A model generated the notes under the pieces. That model did not search any database, had not been told where the DNA came from, and saw only the letters and a program-made list of their open reading frames with translations. Source: Shewanella sp. 10N.286.48.A6 (GTDB lineage Bacteria; Pseudomonadota; Gammaproteobacteria; Enterobacterales; Shewanellaceae). From it: DNA of 64,000 nt. A program made the position numbers and the translations under genes. Numbering within the stretch: position 1 is the first letter of the stretch; every line of letters begins with the position of its first letter. Positions 59,034 to 64,000 of the stretch are shown here, piece after piece. The stretch lies in the NCBI RefSeq assembly GCF_002873135.1, contig NZ_MCVI01000013.1:1-64000 (forward strand), read 5' to 3'.

Positions 59034-60065
59034 ATGCAAGCTGCTCAATATATAGGTAACAAGTCATTCAAAATTATTGAGGCTTCACCAGTTGCTCCTG
59101 CAGACGATGAAGTTCGATTGAACGTAGGTTATGTTGGTATTTGTGGTACTGATATGCACATTTATCACGGCGTAATGGATCAACGTGTTAATCCGCCGCA
59201 TACCATTGGTCATGAAATATCTGGCACCATCGCCGAGTTAGGCAAAAATGTCAGTGGATACAGCGTCGGTGAACGTGTTGTTGTGCGTCCGTTAGATTGG
59301 TGTGGTGATTGTCCTGCCTGTGATGCTGGCCATACGCATGTATGTCAAAATCTTAAGTTTATGGGGATTGATACTCCGGGCGCTTTTCAAAATTCATGGA
59401 CTGTTAAATCGCGCACTTTGCACAAACTGCCCGCTAACGTAAGTTTGAAGCAAGGCGCGTTAATTGAACCATTGTCAGTGGCTTGTCATGATATTTCACG
59501 TTCACGTCTTAAAGCAGGTGAAAAAGCGGTTGTTATTGGTGGCGGTCCTATTGGTCAACTTGTTGCGTTAGTGGCTAAATCAGTCGGGGCTGAAGTGATC
59601 ATTTCAGAGCCTAATGAAAGTCGCCGCAGCTTTTCAAATAAATTTGATATCCCAACGGTTAACCCAATCGAGCAAGACTTAGCAGAATACGTACAAGATT
59701 GGACAAATGGAAAGGGCGCAGATGTGGTCTTTGAAGTTTCTGGTGTACAACCTGCTGTCGATTCAATGGTTCAAGTAGCGGCAGTTAGAGGCCGTATTTG
59801 CATGGTGGCCATTCATGCTCAAAAACCACAAGTTGATTTATTCCAATTCTTCTGGAAAGAACTTGAGCTGCTAGGTGCACGAGTATACGAACATGCTGAT
59901 TTTGATATGGCGATTGAACTTGTTGCTGCTGGTAAGATAGATTTAGAACCTTTCATCACATCTATCAGTGACTTAGAGAATATTAGTAATGCTTTTGCTA
60001 GTATGGATAATAATCCAATAGGTATGAAAGCACTGGTTTCATGCGAAGAAAAACTAAACGGTTAA
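59034..60065 (+). CDS. Zinc-dependent medium-chain dehydrogenase
   Basis: This 343-aa alcohol dehydrogenase-type enzyme has catalytic zinc ligands in GICGTDMH (Cys37) and IGHE (His60, Glu61). The structural zinc has four cysteines in WCGDCPACDAGHTHVC (about 88-103), and the NAD loop is GGGPIGQ near 168-174. In the anhydrogalactose pathway it would oxidise 2-keto-3-deoxy-L-galactonate at C5 to a 2,5-diketo acid. That role is assigned from operon context. It is 12 bp upstream of the SDR gene. Confidence 0.85.
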   Translation: MQAAQYIGNKSFKIIEASPVAPADDEVRLNVGYVGICGTDMHIYHGVMDQRVNPPHTIGHEISGTIAELGKNVSGYSVGERVVVRPLDWCGDCPACDAGHTHVCQNLKFMGIDTPGAFQNSWTVKSRTLHKLPANVSLKQGALIEPLSVACHDISRSRLKAGEKAVVIGGGPIGQLVALVAKSVGAEVIISEPNESRRSFSNKFDIPTVNPIEQDLAEYVQDWTNGKGADVVFEVSGVQPAVDSMVQVAAVRGRICMVAIHAQKPQVDLFQFFWKELELLGARVYEHADFDMAIELVAAGKIDLEPFITSISDLENISNAFASMDNNPIGMKALVSCEEKLNG

Positions 60066-60077
60066 TAAGGTAACAAA

Positions 60078-60842
60078 ATGCTTAATAAATTTGATTTAAC
60101 AGGTAAAGTTGCCTTAGTCACGGGTTGCAGTCGCGGTATTGGTAAAGCAATGGCAGAAGCGCTCGCTGAAGCTGGCGCTGATATCATTGGTGTATCAGCA
60201 AGTCTTGCTGCATCAGGTTCTGATGTGGAAAAAAATGTTCAAGCGGCTGGTAAAAAATTCTATCCATATCAATGTGATTTTTCAGATAGACAAAGTCTTT
60301 ATCACTTTATCGAAACAGTGAAAGCGCAGCATGCAAATATTGATATTCTAGTGAATAATGCGGGTTCTATATTACGCGAGCCAGCAACTGAGCATCGTGA
60401 TGAATACTGGGATAAAATCATTGAGATAAACCTAAATTCTCAATTTATTTTAAGCCGTGAAATTGGCAAAGAAATGGTTGCACGTGGTGAAGGTAAAATT
60501 ATTTTCACTGCTTCATTGTTAACATTTCAAGGTGGTATTACTGTTCCTGGTTATGCAGCAAGTAAAGGTGCAATTGGTCAGCTAACAAAAGCACTTGCAA
60601 ACGAATGGGCTGGTAAAGGCGTTAATGTTAATGCTATTGCACCAGGTTACATTGCCACTGATAATACTGAAGCACTGCGTGATGATCCTGTGCGTTCTAA
60701 ATCTATTTTAGATCGTATCCCACAAGGGCGATGGGGAACTCCTGATGATTTTAAAGGACCGACAGTATTTTTAGCTTCCGCAGCTTCTGATTATATGAAT
60801 GGCGGTATTTTGTTGGTTGATGGCGGTTGGATGGGAAGATAA
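60078..60842 (+). CDS. KduD-like short-chain dehydrogenase
   Basis: This 254-aa SDR shows the cofactor loop TGCSRGIG (15-22), NNAG (93-96) and the catalytic Ser146, Tyr159 and Lys163 (GYAASKG). It is closest in feel to 2-keto-3-deoxygluconate 5-dehydrogenases (KduD). Working in reverse it would reduce the 2,5-diketo acid to 2-keto-3-deoxy-D-gluconate, thus completing the C5 epimerisation begun by the zinc enzyme. That step is inferred. Its stop lies four bases before the next start. Confidence 0.85.
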   Translation: MLNKFDLTGKVALVTGCSRGIGKAMAEALAEAGADIIGVSASLAASGSDVEKNVQAAGKKFYPYQCDFSDRQSLYHFIETVKAQHANIDILVNNAGSILREPATEHRDEYWDKIIEINLNSQFILSREIGKEMVARGEGKIIFTASLLTFQGGITVPGYAASKGAIGQLTKALANEWAGKGVNVNAIAPGYIATDNTEALRDDPVRSKSILDRIPQGRWGTPDDFKGPTVFLASAASDYMNGGILLVDGGWMGR

Positions 60843-60846
60843 AGTC

Positions 60847-62298
60847 ATGGAAATTAGAAATAACGTAAATTTTATTAATGGTGAGTACGTACCGTCAAAA
60901 TCTGATGGCACTATTTCAGTATTTTCACCTAGTACTGGAGAGTTAGTCGGTGTTATTCCGCAAGGATGTGTTGATGATGCGCAAGATGCATTAGAAATTG
61001 CTCAGCAGGCTCAAAAGCTTTGGGCGAAAAAGACCCCGAGAGCACGTGCCGTTATCTTACGTAAATTTGCTGATGGTATACGAGCTAGCGCCGAATCATT
61101 AGCAGAGCTCTTAGTAAAAGAGCAAGGTAAATTGATTGATGTCGCCCGCATGGAGGTGAATGCCACTGCGACATTTGTTGAATATGCTTGTGATAATGCG
61201 TTGACCTTACAAGGTGATATTTTACCTTCTGATAATGAAAACGAAAAGATTTACATCCATAAAGTACCTAAAGGTGTTGTGGTTGCGATTACCGCGTGGA
61301 ATTTTCCGTTAGCATTAGCTGGCAGAAAAATTGGCCCAGCATTGATAACGGGTAACAGTATTGTTGTTAAACCGACTCAAGAAACGCCCCTTGCAACGAT
61401 GGAGTTAGGTCGTATTGCTAATGAAGCGGGTATACCACCAGGTGTACTGAACATCATTAATGGTAGTGGCTCTATTGTCGGCCAACATTTATGTGAAAGC
61501 CCTATTACAGAGCTGATAACCATGACGGGTAGTACCCGTGCTGGTCAAATTATCTATCAGGCCAGTAGCAAGCATCTCACGCCAGTGATGCTAGAACTTG
61601 GGGGCAAAGCGCCGTTTATTGTGATGGAAGATGCTGATTTAGATAAAGCCGTCGACGATGCCGTAGTTGCACGTTTTGCTAATTGTGGTCAGGTTTGTAC
61701 CTGCGCAGAACGTCTATATGTTCACGCCGATGTTTATGATGCCTTTATTGCTAAATTCATCCCTAAAGTGCAAGCACTTAAAGTAGGTAACCCAATGGAC
61801 CCAAGTTCTGATATGGGGCCAAAAGTTAATCAAAGTGAGATTAACAATATTCACAGCTTGGTTGAAAAAAGCATTAAACAAGGCGCGAAACTCGCTACCG
61901 GTGGGAAAATTGCTGAGGTTGCAGGTTTTGAAGGCGGAAACTGGTATGAGCCTACAGTGCTGGTAGATGTAGAGCAGAATAATATTTTGGTTCATGAAGA
62001 AACTTTCGGCCCAGTATTACCTATCATTAAAATTCACAGTATTGATGATGCTATTACTTATACCAACGATAGTGAGTATGGTTTGTCGGCGTATTTATAC
62101 ACCAAAAACTTGGCTTACATTCACCGCTCTATTGCAGAAATGGAAGTTGGCGAAGTATATGTTAATCGTGGGTTAGGGGAGCAACATCAAGGTTTCCATA
62201 ATGGTTGGAAAATGAGTGGTGTTGGTGGTGAAGACGGTAAGTATGGTTTAGAGCAGTATGTTGAAAAGAAAACCGTTTATATGAACGAAGCTGAATAA
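60847..62298 (+). CDS. Aldehyde dehydrogenase, probable 3,6-anhydro-L-galactose dehydrogenase
   Basis: This 483-aa NAD(P)-dependent aldehyde dehydrogenase resembles lactaldehyde dehydrogenase AldA. Motifs are [12 protein letters not shown] (150-161), LELGGKAP with Glu250, and [11 protein letters not shown] with catalytic Cys284. I start it at ATG 60847, after GGGAAG inside the end of the SDR gene, giving [10 protein letters not shown]; an upstream ATG at 60799 would overlap the SDR. In agar degraders this enzyme performs the first step, anhydrogalactose to anhydrogalactonate. It ends the operon before a good terminator. Confidence 0.85.
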   Translation: MEIRNNVNFINGEYVPSKSDGTISVFSPSTGELVGVIPQGCVDDAQDALEIAQQAQKLWAKKTPRARAVILRKFADGIRASAESLAELLVKEQGKLIDVARMEVNATATFVEYACDNALTLQGDILPSDNENEKIYIHKVPKGVVVAITAWNFPLALAGRKIGPALITGNSIVVKPTQETPLATMELGRIANEAGIPPGVLNIINGSGSIVGQHLCESPITELITMTGSTRAGQIIYQASSKHLTPVMLELGGKAPFIVMEDADLDKAVDDAVVARFANCGQVCTCAERLYVHADVYDAFIAKFIPKVQALKVGNPMDPSSDMGPKVNQSEINNIHSLVEKSIKQGAKLATGGKIAEVAGFEGGNWYEPTVLVDVEQNNILVHEETFGPVLPIIKIHSIDDAITYTNDSEYGLSAYLYTKNLAYIHRSIAEMEVGEVYVNRGLGEQHQGFHNGWKMSGVGGEDGKYGLEQYVEKKTVYMNEAE

Positions 62299-62314
62299 AG
62301 TGATATTTGTTACC

Positions 62315-62348
62315 AAGCCTTGAGGGTTCTCCTCAAGGCTTCAATTTT
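62315..62348 (+). terminator. Terminator of the anhydrogalactose operon
   Basis: AAGCCTTGAGG and its complement with a GTTCT loop are followed by a T-rich tail, 16 bases after the stop. Confidence 0.85.
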
Positions 62349-62387
62349 TGAGTTAATTCATCCTGTTGTATTCCATCATTAACCATT

Positions 62388-62409
62388 TTGCACTGGCAAG
62401 CCAGTGCAA
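62388..62409. repeat. 22-bp palindrome upstream of the agarase gene
   Basis: TTGCACTGGC-AA-GCCAGTGCAA is a near-perfect dyad 111 bp before the agarase start. It could be an operator or an RNA hairpin; it has no T tract. Confidence 0.6.
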
Positions 62410-62520
62410 TCGATTGTTGCAACTGTGATTTAGTATTCGGCAGGTATGAAGTGAAATTTTAAGGCGTTAATTAACCATTATCAGCGTAGTCGTTTTGCTG
62501 ACTATATTGCAGGAGGCGAT

Positions 62521-64000
62521 ATGCCTGAACTATTTTTAAATAATGTTCCAATAAAGGTTTCAAATAACATTTCAAATAAAGCGCGTGCAGTGTGTGGCTT
62601 GCTTTTACTAGGGAGCCTAGCGACATTATTGGGCTGCAATAGCCATACTCCAGCAGAAGCCACAACAGCTAATACGTCTGAGACAGCCAAAGATACAGTT
62701 TCTAAGGCGGATAATGTCAATTTTGAACGTACGCTGTTCGACTTTGAAAATGCTGACCAATTACAAAACATCATTGGAAAAAATGCCCTGTTTTCCATAG
62801 TGAATAGCGGCAACAATAATGCCCTTGAAGTTACCTTTCAATCTGAAGTTAATTATAAAGCCAATATTAGTTTACAGGCAACATCACCATGGGATATAAG
62901 CGGTCACCAAGATGTTGCCATTGCGGTGGACATTACTAATCATGCCGACGCATCAACGCCACTCTATGTTAAAGCGTTTGACTTAAACGACCACCAATCA
63001 CGCAGTACGGTTATTCCGGCGTCTTCCTCCAAAACCTATTACATTGTGTTAAGTGGTGATGAGTTAGACCAAAATACCGGAATTCGTTCAAACCCTAAAT
63101 ATTGGCTCACAGACTATGAACAAATTGAATGGCGGGGTGGCAAAAAAGACCTAGATTTACACCACATAACAGCCTTTGAGTTTCAGGTTGGCGGCTCTTT
63201 AGTCGATAAACATCTTTCGTTTGATAATGTGCGCTTAATAACGCCTAAAGCGGTAATAAGTGATTATTTAGTCGGCTTGGTTGATCAGTTTGGTCAAAAC
63301 GCAAAACAATATTTCAACGGCAAGGTGAATTCTGTTGAAGCATTACAACAGCGCAGTGCAAAAGAAATCGCCCTACTTGAAAAAGCCCCACGATTGGCCG
63401 ATCGAAGTCAATTTAACGGCTGGATAAATGGTCCTAAACTAGCTGCAACAGGCTATTTTAGAGTGGATAAGTATCGAGATAAATGGACCTTAGTTGACCC
63501 CGAAGGCTATTTGTTCTTTTCAAATGGTATTGCCAATATACGCATGGCTAATACCTCAACTATTACCGGCTATGATTTTGATCCCGCGCTGATAAATATT
63601 AAGTTAGCCACTGACTTAACACCTGAAGACTCACTAGGATTGAACCAAGTTGACCATCAAGCCATACCCAGTCGTAAACTCGTCTCGGCACTACGCAGTG
63701 ACATGTTTAGCTGGCTGCCAAGTTATGATGAACCCTTAGGGCAGAATTTTGGTTATCGTCGCAGTGTTCATACTGGGCCGGTACTTTCTGGGGAGACTTT
63801 TAGTTTTTATCGGGCAAATTTACAACGTAAATTTGCCGAAAATGACCCTGAAAAATTATTTAAAAAATGGAAAGATAATACTATTAATCGTATGCACAGC
63901 TGGGGCTTTACCTCATTTGGAAACTGGGTAGACCCCGGGTATTACCAAATGAATCGCTTACCATATTTTGCGAATGGTTGGATTATAGGTGACTTCAAAA
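62521..64000 (+). CDS. GH50 beta-agarase lipoprotein (3' end outside window)
   Basis: The frame opens at ATG 62521, directly after AGGAGG, and stays open to the window end (493 codons). The N-terminus is a lipoprotein signal with lipobox TLLGC (Cys39). Residues about 70-240 look like a carbohydrate-binding jelly roll (FENADQLQNIIGKNALFSIV onward). From about 300 it reads GYFRVDKYRDKWTLVDPEGYLFFSNGI in two parts (GYFRVDKYRDKW and TLVDPEGYLFFSNG), as GH50 beta-agarases do, and RMHSWGFTSFGNWVDP follows. GH50 enzymes release neoagarobiose from agarose. The catalytic glutamates lie downstream of the window. The name rests on this N-terminal half of the barrel. Confidence 0.85.
   Translation, partial: MPELFLNNVPIKVSNNISNKARAVCGLLLLGSLATLLGCNSHTPAEATTANTSETAKDTVSKADNVNFERTLFDFENADQLQNIIGKNALFSIVNSGNNNALEVTFQSEVNYKANISLQATSPWDISGHQDVAIAVDITNHADASTPLYVKAFDLNDHQSRSTVIPASSSKTYYIVLSGDELDQNTGIRSNPKYWLTDYEQIEWRGGKKDLDLHHITAFEFQVGGSLVDKHLSFDNVRLITPKAVISDYLVGLVDQFGQNAKQYFNGKVNSVEALQQRSAKEIALLEKAPRLADRSQFNGWINGPKLAATGYFRVDKYRDKWTLVDPEGYLFFSNGIANIRMANTSTITGYDFDPALINIKLATDLTPEDSLGLNQVDHQAIPSRKLVSALRSDMFSWLPSYDEPLGQNFGYRRSVHTGPVLSGETFSFYRANLQRKFAENDPEKLFKKWKDNTINRMHSWGFTSFGNWVDPGYYQMNRLPYFANGWIIGDFK

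Overview
The window looks like the chromosome of a marine gammaproteobacterium, most probably a Shewanella. The housekeeping blocks ftsK-lolA-rarA-crcB-serS and yccA-tusDCBE, the ald/lrp divergon and the AT-leaning base composition all fit that genus. The genus call is inferred from gene content and order; no database search was possible.

Layout. (1) 0.1-1.4 kb: a small unknown gene and an orphan TorD/DmsD-type chaperone. (2) 1.5-13.3 kb: a starch/maltodextrin utilisation locus. On the minus strand lie two secreted GH13 enzymes, a flavin-dependent tryptophan-halogenase homologue and a large TonB-dependent receptor. Divergent from them are a cytoplasmic GH13 alpha-glucosidase and an FHS-type sugar symporter. 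The divergent promoter region has two LacI-type palindromes, but no LacI regulator lies in the window. (3) 13.4-31.5 kb: core chromosome, with an m5C RNA methyltransferase, a GAF-PAS-GGDEF-EAL protein whose 5' end is frameshifted, yjbQ, ald, lrp, ftsK, lolA (45-bp tandem duplication in its signal peptide), rarA, crcB, serS, tusE/B/C/D, yccA, a LysR regulator and a Bcr/CflA-type exporter.

(4) 31.6-43.9 kb: tRNA-Ser(UGA) followed directly by a tyrosine recombinase and a mobile region. It carries a frameshifted zinc-ribbon gene, a two-gene Gabija-like defence pair (OLD nuclease plus UvrD-like helicase), a winged-helix/coiled-coil protein, a small XRE regulator behind a perfect 26-bp palindrome, and a second recombinase translationally coupled to a large protein with an HUH-relaxase-like motif and a long coiled coil. 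About 1.5 kb of repeat-rich non-coding DNA follows.

(5) 43.9-64.0 kb: a locus for (sulfated) agar-type galactans. It holds two related FG-GAP/UnbV proteins of unknown function, a dead ISAs1-type transposase, two formylglycine sulfatases, a membrane-anchored AraC-type regulator, galT-galK, a four-gene operon fitting 3,6-anhydro-L-galactose catabolism, and the start of a GH50 beta-agarase lipoprotein that runs off the window.

How it would work together (inference): sulfatases and the agarase trim the polymer. Galactose goes through GalK/GalT. Anhydrogalactose is oxidised by the aldehyde dehydrogenase, ring-opened by the cycloisomerase and epimerised through a 2,5-diketo intermediate by the Zn-dehydrogenase and the KduD-like SDR to 2-keto-3-deoxygluconate. 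Three promoter regions of this locus carry an identical perfect palindrome ATTGTTAACAAT, and two more carry variants, which suggests one local regulon. The outer-membrane receptor, KDG kinase and KDPG aldolase expected for the pathway are not in the window.
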